From Phoma sp. XZ068 (lineage: Eukaryota; Ascomycota; Dothideomycetes; Pleosporales; Didymellaceae): DNA of 64,000 bases. The notes beneath the pieces are model-generated. The model saw nothing but the letters and a program-made list of their open reading frames with translations, ran no database searches and was not told the origin of the DNA. The position numbers and the translations under genes are program-made. Positions 44,212 through 55,865 of the stretch are shown piece after piece (position 1 is the first letter of the stretch; every line of letters starts with the position of its first letter). Where the stretch lies: positions 992,001 through 1,056,000 of the forward strand of contig RBKR01000012.1 of the NCBI GenBank assembly GCA_004835665.1, given 5' to 3'.

Positions 44212-47200
44212 CTACATCCGAAACCCATTAACAGCACTAATCCACCGCTGCTCCAACAACCCACTCACCCTCCCCAACACCCTCCTTCCCCCCATAACAG
44301 CCTGAAAGCGCCTGATTCTCTCATCCTCGCTCATCAGCACGAATTTCGGGAGGCCGAGGACTTGCACGCTCCAGGGCTCGTGGGAAGTAGGCGAGCTGGA
44401 GAGGGGTGGTAGGGGAACGCTTTCGGCAAGGCTGAGGGAGGCGAGGATGAGTTGTGCGGCGAAGGGGTTGAGGCTTGCGCGGCGGAGGAAGATTTCCCAC
44501 TGCTGCTGCGTAAGCGATAACTCAGGTTTTTCAGAAAGGGGATGATTTACAGTGGTTTCCACAGCGGTTAGTCTGATGTCACCTATATCCTTCCCGCCGT
44601 GCGGTAGCCCGTACGTCCCCATACTCTCTGCTATCGCTATTGCGAGCATTTGCTCTCCGCCGCGGATATACTTGACTACCACGTCGTTCTCGAGCTGTGC
44701 TGCGAATGCGTCAAGGTTGCTTAAAGTCTCCTTGTCTCTGACATCCTCGGGCCTGCTGTATCCTAGCTCTTCCCTCAGACCCTCACTCACGAGAACTACA
44801 AGCCTTTCATATCGCTCTTGCAACTTCGCCATGCGCTCTTTGACAGGTGAGCGGGCCACTTGTCCGGGCAGAGGGGCTTGCTTGATCTGTTGCAGGGTGG
44901 TGAGGATCACGCCGGTTGACGGGGAGAGGATGATATCGGCTTCTGCGAACACGGAGTGAGGCAGGGTGTAGTCGCGATATATGAGCTCGGAATTGGAATG
45001 AAAGTATTCGACTTGTTTAACAAGTCTTCGTCGTTCAAGGAGCGTTGATGAGACAATGAAGGAACTGGGTGGGAGGTTCAGTGGAGGTGGTGGACCAGGC
45101 ATGGAGCGCGGCGAGAGCCTTGCGGAACACCCTTCCCTTTGAGTGATGGATATTGGGCCGAGGGACGGCTCTCTGCCACAGACCGGCAGGTTCTGCGGTC
45201 GAGGAGCGGACGGAACCTTCGCCTGGACGGTGGGTTTTGCAGACTTGATCGCTATGCCTTGGGTCTCCATGAACTTATGCAGCGCTGTAGATGCCGAAAA
45301 CCCACCAAACATCAGCTCAGTTGGTGCCTCTTCCTGCTCAACAGCAAGTTCTTGATGAGACGGAGACTGATGTGACTGTAGGTTGACCGATGCATGGCGG
45401 GTATTACGAGGATCGTGTGAGATAATTGAGGTATTTTGCCAGGGGTGACTTCCAACTGCTTCTCGTTGCGGATGAAGACCGCTGTTAGACACCGATTGCA
45501 ATGTTGCAATCTCTTTGCGTTTTCGCCGTTCTTCCGCAACCTCTTCCTCTTCTTCCAACTCCATCTTTCGCTTGCGGATCAGAATCTCCATATCATTGCG
45601 CTCCTCGAACTCAGCGGGCTCAATCTCTTCCTCCTTGTCATCCTCCTCATCCTCATCGAGGATGCGCAGACCATCCTTCTTCCACACCTCAGTCGCACTT
45701 GTCGCAATACTACCCGCCTTGAGCTCGGCTTGAATCTTAACGAACTCTGTTTCACCGTGTAGTTTCTCATTCAGCTTGATAGACGTAGTCGGCGATGCAA
45801 ACCACCCCCAGCGGAACTTAAGATCGGAGACACCATGCCATGCGACTGCGGATTTCAAATCATCGCGCTTCAGGCGTTGCAGGTATCGCATCTGCGCCTC
45901 GAGCTTCGTAGCGCATGGACGACGCTTACCATTCATGTTTCGCTGACTAAATTCATCCCAAGGAGCCAATGGAAGCGTGAAATCGAGAACTGGCACGTCA
46001 ACTCGGGAAACGGTGTCAGCGCCTGTCAACTTCTCGTTCTCAGCTTTCCGTTTCGCTTCCTTGGCAATTGGCTCGATCTCTTTGAGTAGCTCATCCGATG
46101 TACTTCGAGAGTCAGATGTCCCGGAACAAAAGTCATCAGACCATGGCTCCATGGTGTTGCCTACTTGTATCATAGTCGCGAACGAGACAGATTTCAACTT
46201 CTTCATTGGTGAGTCTGAGAAGATTGGTGGAGTTAGCGGACCTTCGACTTTGAGATCGTCGGCCTTGCGCTTCAGGATCGTTGGGATGTGGTCTGAGGAA
46301 TTGGGACTGGTAGTTTCGTTCGCACCAAATAGAGCATCAAATTCCGCTACGTCGAGCAGCATCGAGTCACTGCTGCCAGAGCAGTGTCGTGCGAGTGAAT
46401 CTCCGGCCATGATCTGTTGCTCCAAGGCTTTCGCTTCGGCTGCAACTGAATCGCTGCTCTCAGGGCAAAGCGGTAGACGATTCGCTGGAGATGAGGGGAT
46501 GTAAGGCGTCAATGGTGGTGACAACGGCAGCAACGGCGGCGTCAGATGTCGAGGTAATAAACCCTGAATGCATCAGCATAGACGTTCAGTACACGGCACA
46601 CACCTACTCGTCTGGCATCCATCTCTTCTTCCATGACCTTCTCACCATCGCCAGGCGCAAAGTCGTCTCTCACCGCGCCCTGCAAAAACCTCAAACCATC
46701 CCTCGTCACAGCAAGCTTCTCCCTTTTGACACTCGCATCGCACAGCGCCGGATACGAAAAATACTTCGCAGGCCACCCAAACCCCTCATCATTCTCCTCA
46801 TCCAGATCCTCAGACGGTATCCTCGTCCTCAGATCCCTCAAATCAAGCGAACCCCTCGTCCCAAAACTCAACATATCAAGTTCATGATCCGTCCGCAGAA
46901 CGGGCAACTCGTGCTTCAAATCGCGAATACGCTGCCCAGTCACCTCCAGATCATCATCCAGACGCTCCCGCAGCGACAGCACCGATTTCAAAAGCACAGC
47001 GACGTCCCTGCTGACAGCGAGTCTCTGCCTCGTTAGCTCATTCGCAGCCGCAACGGCGTCAGCCAGGTCGTCATCAAACGCATCGTGGAGATGCTGATCA
47101 GTCGTCTCTCTGAGCGAGATTTGGATATCGACGAGTGAAGGCAGCTCGGTGGTGTAATCGATGCATATGCCTTGTTCTCGTGCGTACTCCAGAACGCTCT

Positions 47201-47255
47201 GCTCTTCTTCTTCGACGACGGGGTCGGGGTCGGAGAAAGGGAGGGCTAGCTCCAT
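44212..47255 (-). CDS. Large protein with XPF-like C-terminal region; possible Zip2/SHOC1
   Basis: Predicted 999 residues in two exons (47255-46608 and 46563-44212). They are joined by a 44-bp intron (GTAGGTGTG donor, TTCAG acceptor, phase 0). The N-terminus is acidic and helical (PFSDPDPVVEEEEQSVLEYA, DDDLEVTGQRIRDLKHELPV). The middle is disordered with a glutamate-rich coiled stretch (MELEEEEEVAEERRKRKEIA). From about residue 760 alternating strands and helices appear: SSFIVSSTLLERRRLVKQVE, ADIILSPSTGVILTTLQQIK, RYERLVVLVSEGL and LENDVVVKYIRGGEQMLAI. Two helical segments follow (LTQQQWEIFLRRASLNPFAA; DERIRRFQAVMGG). This order recalls an XPF/ERCC4 nuclease fold plus helix-hairpin-helix pair, with the catalytic ERKxxxD motif absent, as in meiotic Zip2/SHOC1. 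The fold call is an inference from pattern. Confidence 0.65.
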
Positions 47256-47902
47256 TGTGCGGCGGTCATTGATATCAATTCCTCAGTTGAATTGGAAATG
47301 AGTTAGAACACGCGATCAAAATTGCAGATAGCTAGTCGCGCGTCAAGGCTCAGAGTGATAGTCGTGAAGGCGACGTGCCGTCGCACCTTCCCCTCGCGCT
47401 AAAACACGTCGTCACGTGGACGCCCACTCCCTCAATCAGCTCGGTCAAACATCTCCTCTATAATCCCTGCGACGGTCCGCAGTTTCCAAACGGAACATCG
47501 GTGTTCCGATCATCCACATTGATTCTGTTTCGTAACTTTGATGAGGCTTATGTCTCAGACAAGTCCCCCAGTGCGCGGCGTTTCAAGGCTTAGCTTCGGA
47601 CGGACAGTGAGACGGCGTTCTGCATGACGAGCTTCGGAAGGGATCACGGTTGTGCGATCCGGGGGCAATGCGCATGGGAAGTGAGAAGGTTGATTGGTAA
47701 TCGTTGGGTCTTTTTGCTATCTGTTTGTTCTGTATATGCGGTGAATTTTGAGGGATGGCGCCGTGAAGCTCATCCCTGATCCTACTTCTCCTAATCTGCA
47801 TTCAACACGAGGTGACTATCATTATGTACAGAACAGTATACGTCCATGTGTTATCTATAAACAAGCGCTCAAGTGAATGAGTGAATGAATGGGTATCTGC
47901 GT
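47256..47902. other. Intergenic
   Basis: 647 bp between the start of the large protein gene and the 3' end of the aspartic protease gene. Short ORFs show no domain. No repeat or RNA gene was seen. Confidence 0.45.
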
Positions 47903-49225
47903 CTATTTAGGGGCAGGCTTCTGACCGAAGCCGAGCGACTGGTTGCCACCGTTGAAGGCAACGAGCTGAGACTTGAACATGGTGTCACCGTAGATCTGGA
48001 GGCCGGCACCCTGGTTGCCCTGGACACCACCGAAGCAGGTTGTATTGGCCTTGTCGACGGTGGCGAAGGTGATCTGGTTACCGGGGATCTTGGCCATGTA
48101 GGTGTCACCGATAGCGACGGACATGTCGGGGAGCGCGGCGCCACAGGGGTAGATGAAGCCACCGACCTGAGCGTTGAGCTGAGCGCCCTTGACCTGAGAG
48201 TAGTAGGCATCGGCGACCTGCTGGTCGACGAGGAGGAGAGATGTGCCAGTGTCGGCAATGGCGTCAGAGGCCTGGGGGTTCTCGAAGAGCTGGTCACCGA
48301 CAGCGAACTTGGTAGAGGCAAACTGCCAGAAGCCGGTCTCAGCCTTGACGGGAATCCAGGCCATCTCGCCCTCGAACTTGGTAGCATCGATCTTGCCGAA
48401 CTCGTAGACACCTGTGCCATCAGGGTCAAGATCAGCAGTGAAGACGGGCATGTCGAGGTCCTTCATGACGTTGTCGAAGAAGGTCTTCTGGGGGGTCTTC
48501 TTGGTGCCATCGTTGACAGTGTTGAGGTTAGAGAAGGCAAGACCGACGAGACCATCAGTGTTGGTATCCTCAACGAAGGACTGCGAAACCTTGTTGGCCA
48601 ATTCAACAGTCTGACCCTCAACCTTGACGCCTCCAATGGTGACGGTGTCAGTGCCAACAATTCCGGAAGCACCAGAGCCATCGCCGTAGGTGATCTTCCA
48701 CTGAGAGCCCGTGGTCGCCTTGAAAGTAGTTGACTTGGAGGCATCGAAGGCAGCGTGCTGGCCGATGGTCTTAGCGTCAAGCTCAGTGCTGAACATCCAC
48801 CTAGGAATTGTTAGCGGTTGGTTTAAGACGGCTCAGATGGGTACATACAGATCAGACGAGCCCGAGTCGAAGTCCAGGTTCAGCGTCTGACCGCCAACAT
48901 CGACTGGCGAAAGGAACAGAGCGGCGTTCTGCTCGGGGTTGGCAGCAACGGTTCCAGTCTTGTTACCACCAGCAGCAGTGGCAGTTGCGTTCGAGCCTGC
49001 CGCCCTGGAGAATGTTGTGAAGTCCTCCTTGACAACGAATCCGTACTTCCTAAACACCTTCCTCATAGCAGCGGCGCCATTGGGTCCTGTAGGATGGGCC
49101 TTGTTCAACTGGCGTGGGACCTTGAAAGAGCGTTTTGCGAGACCCCCTCTGCGAACTTGTGATGGTGCTGCGAGCGCAAGGGCAGCCAAAAGAGCGAAAA
49201 CGAAGAAGAGGCGTGATGAAGGCAT
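47903..49225 (-). CDS. Secreted aspartic protease, penicillopepsin/aspergillopepsin type (A1)
   Basis: Predicted 424 residues in two exons (49225-48849 and 48800-47903), joined by a 48-bp intron after GAT-CT, exactly inside the first active-site block. A signal peptide (MPSSRLFFVFALLAALALAA) precedes a propeptide containing dibasic sites (RRGGLAKR). The first catalytic Asp is in FDSGSSDLW (Ser instead of the more usual Thr after Asp) and the second in IADTGTSLLL. The flap Tyr lies in KITYGDGSGASG. A Cys pair (FIYPCG; NTTCFGG) would form the usual disulfide. The length is normal. The enzyme is expected to digest extracellular protein at acid pH. Confidence 0.94.
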
Positions 49226-49875
49226 GTTGATTGTATGAAAGCTGGCCGGCAGCGGTGACGATGAAGCCTGTCGTCTGAAAAGAAGGGAAATGGTCTGTTG
49301 AATAGTCGAAGGAAAGAATTGAATGCACCACAACTCGCTCGAAAGAATAGATCAAAGGCTCGGCCTGATGATGGTAAATCCACACAGCACTAAAGCAGCC
49401 GGTAATGAGGGTTCTTTTAAAGAATGGCGTCGAAACAAGTAAGGACAGTTGCAATGGAAACTTGAGAATCCGATGAAACCCAGAGAGGTCAAGATTCGGA
49501 AGGCGGCGCTAAGCCTTGCCCAAGACATGACTGAAATTCCTGGCGCAGCAGAATGATGCTGCGTACCACATGTGTGGTGATCCTAGTGGGGATCAAAGCC
49601 TAGTTGCTGTCAGGACGCAGGTGTGCAGTCTGGAATCTGTCCGAATGGAGCTAGCCATCTGCCTTATGCAGCCTAAGAGGCTCAAAAAGCGGAGCATCAT
49701 TGGATAGGAGGCGTGCCTGGCGGCTGCCGGCCAGTTGTCGACAGCCCGTGGAGCTCTTACGCGTAATGCTTGAGTTTGCCCGGGTGGTGTTGAGGAAATG
49801 TGGAGAGAACTAGCGCGCGGACGTGGGTTGCGGAGTCTAGCGAGACGTTTCATGCCCGCGGCACCGCGAATGCCG
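49226..49875. other. Intergenic, aspartic-protease promoter
   Basis: 650 bp between the protease start and the stop of the decayed gene. Short ORFs only. No repeat or RNA gene was recognised. Confidence 0.45.
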
Positions 49876-50429
49876 TCACTGTTGCAAGATCTGTTCATGG
49901 GAAGAGGCGAGAGGACATGGATTATTGAGCGTGTTGAGTTCTAGTAGATCTCTGCTCCGTTTAGCCATGATTTTCTCCACAGCAATGTTCGCTAATAGCG
50001 ACGGATCTTCGTTTTTGCAAGCGCTCTCAACCACACCTCGCAGCGGCTGACGACGCGCTGCAGAGGCCTCCGACACGCATGAACATAAAGCTGACGAGGC
50101 CGAATACGGTGTTTCGCAATGCCAAGCTCCTGGCGAAGCTACGCGGAACGTTGTCGCGACTCTGAAACAGCCAGAGTGGGTGCTTGTCGTGGAAAGGCGC
50201 CGCAACGGCCAGACTGGTAGTGCCGCTCCGGTTTTGCATCCTTCGAAGATACAGACTTCAGGCAAACGCCCCCCTTCCCCAGGCATCGAGACAAGCATCA
50301 CCGCAAAGCTTAGCTCTATCTCCCTGCCATTGCTCTCCAAGGTGTCTACCTCAAACTTGTTTCGTATATCGCGCCACCATGCTCTCTGTTCTTGACGCCG
50401 GGTCACACGAAACAGATTGAGGAGCCATA

Positions 50430-50474
50430 ACGTATCCGTGCACTCAACGATCGCCACAGCTCAACGATCGCCAA
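50430..50474 (+). repeat. Left terminal inverted repeat
   Basis: 45 bp starting acgtatccgtgcactcaac. It contains two direct copies of ctcaacgatcgcca (50443-50456 and 50460-50473), 17 bp apart. It is preceded by the TA target duplication and keeps its CpG sites, while the interior has few. Confidence 0.92.
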
Positions 50475-52488
50475 ACGCCCCAACGGCTCAACCAAAAATG
50501 AGGCTATAGAGCCACACACAACGAATAATATTTTAAGATTTTATAGTGGAGTAGTATTTAAGACTAGATAAACAACTTGTACTATTTATATTTACTTAGA
50601 AGCTTGACATTGCGGCTGCGCAACGTTGTAATAGGTAGGGGGCTTGGGGGGACCTCTGCGTTAATATTGCTACCTCCACTATTACTAGCTTGTTTTTAAC
50701 GCTTGTTCTTCTGTATAGGTACTATTAAAGCCTTCCTCTTACCCTTTTAGGATAATTGTAGAGCTTTTTCTGCGTTGCAAGCTTCCTTCTAACACTGTTT
50801 TTTAGCTGCTTGTTCTGCCTTCTCCTTTACACGCACTGCCTTAGCTCTTACCCGTGCCTTATGCTTCTCCTAAGCAATTTTCTTATTATATTTACTAACT
50901 TTGTCTTAGATCTTCTTCCTCTTACTTTTTTAGAGTTGTTGTTTAAGTATCTTATAATTATATGCCTCTTAACGCTCCTGTAATGCTGCAACCTTTGTTA
51001 GAGTCTATATATTTAAGCTACTATAGTACTCCTTAAGATCTAGAGTCTTCCTCTTCTTTTTTTGCTTCCCCTAATATAATATATGCTTACAGAGGCCCTT
51101 ATCTAAGTATATAAGAAGGTTAATATAGGCGTTAAGTATAACTATTGCTGTACTAAGTTATTGTACCTCCTTATACTGCTTATCCTAGACATGCTCTTAG
51201 AATATACACCTTATTTTCCTCTAATCTAACACGCTAAGATTTAAAGTTAAGCTCTCTTATAATTATTAGTTATCTGTTATAGTATTATTAAACCTTTTAA
51301 GTATAATAGAGGGGTTAGGGGGCTATATACCTATAACTTTAAAGGACTTAAGTATTATTAATTCTTTAAAGGAGGCCTGCTACGCCTTCTAGAACAGGGG
51401 AAAGAAGTTACCCTTCTTAATTACTAATAGCCCCTAGCTTCTCTTAAGAAAAGCAGTAAGCTTGTTAGAGTAGGCCTGTAAGAGTAGCTTAAACAAGCAG
51501 ATATTAAGCAGCTGCAACGTGTAGGTTAAATAGAGAGGAAATATAGCTAGGAGTATCTTATTCTAATAACAGTAGTTAATAAAAGCAGGTATAACATGCA
51601 AGCTATAGCTATCTAGTATAAGTACTTAGTACTAACGTTAAGCCTTCTCCTTAGTATAGCAATTAAACACCTCCTTAACCTAGGTTAAGCTAATATTATT
51701 ATTTATCTAACTAGTTAGAGATAAGCTAATTATAACTAAGTGTTCCCCTAGGTTAATTTAGTCAACCTATATTAATTATATATTACTAGATACTAATATA
51801 TATATAAGACTTAGCAGCAACACAGATCTGTTAGTACACACATATACTATAATAGTAATCTACTTGTAAGAACTATCTTGCATAGCTTCTCTAACCCTCT
51901 TTTTATCCTACATCTACTAACTAAATACCCGTTTTAAACAACTTAGGATACTAATTAAGAAGCCCTTCTTATCTATATTATATATATATTATAGCTTAAC
52001 ATTATACTTAGTAAATTTAGTATATAGGAGATTAAAATAACAGGTATACTTTGCCCCTAAGTTAGCTTAGTAATAATTGCAATCTATACTAGTTGTCTAT
52101 TTAGATACTAGTTGCTTAGGGTGTTAGTATAAGAAGCTAGTAACCTAGCTTTATAAAACTAGTTCTTAGGTAATTAGGGACGCGTATTTCTATACAAGAG
52201 ACCTTCTAGGAGGTAGACCTTGCTCTATTAGCTGTTATATATAATAGATAAGCTCTAACTCCTATTCTGTATTAAGTTTTTAACAATCCTGTGCCTTACT
52301 TGCTCGCAACGCTTAGACACCTTAATATCTTTAGGACAACGTTATAGGATTAATACTAAACTTGGCAGCAATTTCTAAATAGTAAAAAGATTTGTAAGGT
52401 TGTAAGGAGTTTATTGCTTTAATTGCCTTGTTAATTGCACTTATATTAGTGGAGTTATGACGCGTTAAAGTATTGTTGTTGTTTGGTG

Positions 52489-52533
52489 TTGGCGATCGTT
52501 GAGCTGTGGCGATCGTTGAGTGCACGGATACGT
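52489..52533 (-). repeat. Right terminal inverted repeat
   Basis: Exact reverse complement of the left repeat over 45 bp, including both direct copies of the 14-bp motif. It is followed by TA at 52534-52535. Confidence 0.92.
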
Positions 52534-52878
52534 TATGAGATTGAGTGTTGTGTTTGATGGCCTGAAGGATGACCAGTAGATGATCGCTATTGCGTTTGAA
52601 GCCTGGAGGAACAGGATGGAGGTTTCGGCAGCCGTGCAACCGGGTGAGGCTGTTTCGAAGCTGGCTATGGGACGCGCTGGTGTGTGGTCAAATTGCTCGC
52701 GATCTCACGGTTGATTAATGAGCCATTTCATTGCCTCAGCGGGTACTGCGAGAGTTACGGTGGAGATGCGAGAGTGAGCTGTAAACAACTCAAGCACGGG
52801 CAGTTATCCACAGTCACGGAAGGCACATCGTTGTGAGAGTGCATGAAAACAATGCTTGAATTTGTATGCTGGTGACAT

Positions 52879-53184
52879 GGCTTTTGAATATCTATCGCAA
52901 CGCAGTAAAATCCCTGCACCACTTCAGGGTAGTCAGCATCCTTTATAAATAGGGGAGTACTGTGTGGTGGGCATGCAATCTCCATCAGTGCATGCCTGCC
53001 TCCTTCGACCTTCGTCGACTGCTTGCTAATGTCGCAGTGATCGGTGAAGTGCTGCGTCATGTCGGTGAGACTGAGCAACGAGAGGCATGGCTACTTGGCT
53101 GCCGTGCTTAAGGTACGCGAGGTAGTCTGCAGCAGGCAAGGCATTCCGCTCTTGAAGTTCCAATCAGTGAGTACTGAGACGGCT
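52879..53184. other. Intergenic between the decayed gene and PAT1
   Basis: 306 bp. It carries the TATA-like ctttataaat (about 52940-52950) on the upstream side of the decayed minus-strand gene and the 3' flank of PAT1. Confidence 0.45.
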
Positions 53185-54927
53185 TCAACCAAGCAGTTCG
53201 ACGTCAAGACCGATGGCCCTCATGAACAAGTTCACGTTAGCCAAGCGAGCACCAGCCATCTCCGCAGGCAAAGCCTTGCTGACAGAGACGGTCTCCATGA
53301 CGCGGTCCTTCACACCAATGACCAGCCTCTGTTGCTGCTCAGGGCTGGCGCCGACACCCATGGCTGCCAAGAACTGCCAAATGTACATGTCGTCGGTATC
53401 GTTGATGGAGCCAGGGAACAGGTAAGGCAGCACAGGCTCGATGGAATCGAAGAGGCGGTTGTAGAGGATTGTCCACTGGTCCCAGTCACCGCCATCAATT
53501 TCGGGAGCCGATTGCTTCAGCAGCTCGGCCCTAGAGATCAAGATTGTCAGGAGGGACAGGCCGATCTTAGTGCGTGCGACGACGTGGAGGTTGGTGCGGT
53601 CCAAGATGAGTCCGAGAAGACCGATGATGATGTTGAGAGGCGACTCGGAGATGTGCGCGAAGAGCGGCGGCATCACAGTCTGCGAGAATAGCTCGACCTC
53701 CTCACGGGTCGCAGAGCTCAAAGGCTCGTCTGGCGTTGCGACCGCATGGCCGACCACGTTCAGACCATCCAAATGAACAACAATCATGGTGACAACCGTG
53801 ATGCGCTCCTGCTCATCAATGTGACGGAAGAGACGAGGGATGACCTTCTTGCCCTTGGCGTGCGACAAGATTTGGATGAAGGGATGCTGTGCCTGTGCGT
53901 GCGGGTTGATAGGTTCCATGATCTTGGTAGCGAGCCAGAGCTTCTTATGCAGAGCCTCAATCTTTGAGCGCCACTCCATGTGTGCTTGAATGGCCTCGGG
54001 GTCGCTGTTCTCGTTGACAGGCGGCGGCATGGTTCGCTCATGATCCTCCATCTGCATCAGGGTCAGGTAGACGGCCTCGATGTTGCGCAGGGCGTCCTTG
54101 CGATCGGCGATGGAGGTCTTGGGCTTGGGCTTGTCGCTCGTCTCCGGACGCTTGATGTTGAGGAGCGGTCGCGGTGTCTTGGAGTTGCTGAAGGCAATCT
54201 TTCCCAAACTGCCTTCGACAACGAGTTGCTTCGCCTTGGGCCTAGCCTTTGCAGCCTCGACTGCGCGCTGGATCTGCTGTTCCATACGCTGCATGTGGTT
54301 GTCACCACCTCGGCCGTGCCTTCGGTTGCCGAACCTGTTGTTGGTCTGGAAGAGGTACGTCTGGGCGAACTGGTTTGCTGGCTGCTGGGGGTTCTGGCGT
54401 GGAGCGCCCCGAATCTGACTGAAGACCTGGTAGTAGAAGTCCTCCGCAATGGCAGCCTCTGGGCCTCTTTCGTCGAGGTTGCCAGTCGCTGTCATGAGCT
54501 GCTGCAGTTGAATGCGGGTGATGAAGTTCTTGTCTTGGGGTGTCATCAGGCCATTGTCCTTGGCCAGCTGAGCAATCTTGTGGTTACGCTTCGCACGTTT
54601 GGCATCTTCCTCGAGGAAAGCTGCACGGTCTGCCTCGGACAAGTTGAGCAGCTGCTCTGGGTGAGTAATGATAGGGAACGAAGGGCCCCTGTTGTGCTGT
54701 CCCGGAGCACTTCCAGCCATCTGCCGTGGAGCGGCCTGAGCGGGCTGGGCCATTGGCTGGCCCTGACCAGACAGACGGTTGGGGTTCTGCAGGATCTGTC
54801 GAGGCTGGGTGGCAGGCGAGGCGCCCCGCTGTTGCTGTGTAGCCTGCTCTGGCTTCTGGCGCTGCAGAATGGTCGGCTGCTGAGGCGTTGGCGTTTGTGC
54901 AGATTGGCCGGGGAGTTCAGCGTGGAA

Positions 54928-54960
<33 letters not shown>

Positions 54961-55865
54961 AGGAGGGCCCTGCCTCTGCTGGAACTGCTGCTGCTGCGGC
55001 TGCGGTGGCTGCTGGAACTGCTGTTGCTGAGGGCGCTGCAAGATCTGCGGGACATGCTGGGCAGGGAAACCAGGTGGCATGCCCGGCTGCATACCGATGC
55101 CAGGCATGCCGGGGAACGGCGGTGGTTGGTAGAACTGCTGCGGGTGCTGCTGAGGATAGGCCATGCCAGGAGGCGGCTGCGTCGGGGGCGTAGCTCGCGA
55201 TTCATTGCCAATGCTTTGGCCGCGCATCATGGCCTCGACCTCGTCCAAGCTCATCATCTTCCTCGAGCCGCCGGGCTGGGCGGGGCTGCTGGAGTACTGC
55301 ACCGGCGACGGGTGGTACTCGGGCTGTTGCTGGCGCTGGGCGGTGGGCTGCTTCGGCTTCAGGCCCCAGATGTCGGCGCGGGCCTCGAGCTGAGGGATGT
55401 ACTCGGGGTCCTTGTAGCTCTCGTAGCCGGTGCGGGCGGGCTTTGGCTGGGGCGCAGGCTGTCGCTGCTGCTGCTGGGGCGCGGGCCGGGAGAAGCCCTG
55501 GCGGGCCTGGTAGAGCATCTGCTCCTCCTGCATGGTGCTCGAGATCTTGGATGTCTGGCCGGCAAAGTCAAAGTCCTTGCCGACGTTCTGCTGCGTGGCC
55601 GGGCCATCGCCGCCGAACGTGTCGTCGTTGAAGGCGTCGTCGGCGTCGTCGAGCTGGCGGCCGAGGCCCTGGTAGGTCTCCTCGAAGTCGATGCTGTGCA
55701 GATGGTCAGCGGCGGTCCATTGGGCGCGTGTGCAGCCACGTACACATCGTCGTCGACTGCCCCTCCGCTGAAGCCCGCAAAGGCGTCGTGCTGGCCAAAG
55801 CCGGGCGCGCTGGTCTGGTGGCCGCGGTCGCGGGGCAGGCTGGGATCAAAGCCGAAGAAGGACAT
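53185..55865 (-). CDS. PAT1: PAT1, deadenylation-dependent mRNA-decapping factor
   Basis: Predicted 876 residues in two exons (55865-55744 and 55693-53185); the 50-bp intron has a GTACGT donor. The N-terminus MSFFGFDPSLPRD and the acidic stretch after the splice (IDFEETYQGLGRQLDDADDA) match the Pat1 segment that binds Dhh1. A long Pro/Gln-rich middle follows, including a run of 10 Gln. The conserved C-terminal region starts near residue 440 (AIAEDFYYQVFSQIRGAPRQ) and continues as an alpha-helical superhelix (LWLATKIMEPINPHAQAQHP, KGKKVIPRLFRHIDEQERIT). Pat1 bridges Lsm1-7 on oligoadenylated mRNA 3' ends to Dcp2 and Xrn1, and acts in P-bodies. The length is as expected. Confidence 0.94.
54931..54960. 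repeat. Trinucleotide repeat (CTG)10 inside PAT1
   Basis: Ten perfect CTG units on the plus strand, read as CAG and coding ten glutamines in the disordered middle of PAT1. Pure codon runs of this kind vary in length between strains. Confidence 0.9.

Larger units (their letters stand above)
50430..52533 (-). mobile_element. RIP-degraded Fot1/pogo-like DNA transposon, 2,104 bp
   Basis: The element is bounded by perfect 45-bp terminal inverted repeats (50430-50474 and 52489-52533) and flanked by a TA duplication (50428-50429 and 52534-52535), the Tc1/mariner-pogo target choice. The interior is strongly AT-rich and crowded with TA dinucleotides and stops in all frames, unlike the roughly 50% GC flanks. 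Remains of a minus-strand transposase survive. Near 52330-52460 there is AIKAINSLQPYKSFYYLEIA, which resembles the N-terminal helix-turn-helix start of Fot1/pogo transposases, ending at a TAA. Near 50640-50900 the minus strand would code a Lys/Ala/Glu-rich tail, as in that family. The pattern fits repeat-induced point mutation; the element is dead but its ends are intact. Confidence 0.88.
49876..52878 (-). pseudogene. Decayed gene of unknown family, split by a transposon
   Basis: A minus-strand ATG at 52878 (MSPAYKFKHCFHALS) lies about 70 bp after a TATA-like TTTATAAA. The frame runs to the transposon at 52533 with two stops, TAA at 52804-52806 and TGA at 52705-52707. Each is one C-to-T change from CAA or CGA. 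The last codon before the element is ATA, made partly of the TA target. Taking away the 2,104-bp element and one TA copy joins this frame exactly to the open frame on the other side (WLLNLFRVTRRQEQ), which runs to a TGA at 49876-49878. The total would be about 300 codons. No domain is recognised. Two nonsense codons plus the insertion mean it is not functional as it stands. Confidence 0.6.

Noticed and set aside
50445..52520. CRISPR-like repeats from the repeated cgatcgcc words
   Set aside because: The repeats occur only as two copies in each transposon end, in inverted order, with no spacer series. CRISPR is also not expected in a fungal nucleus.
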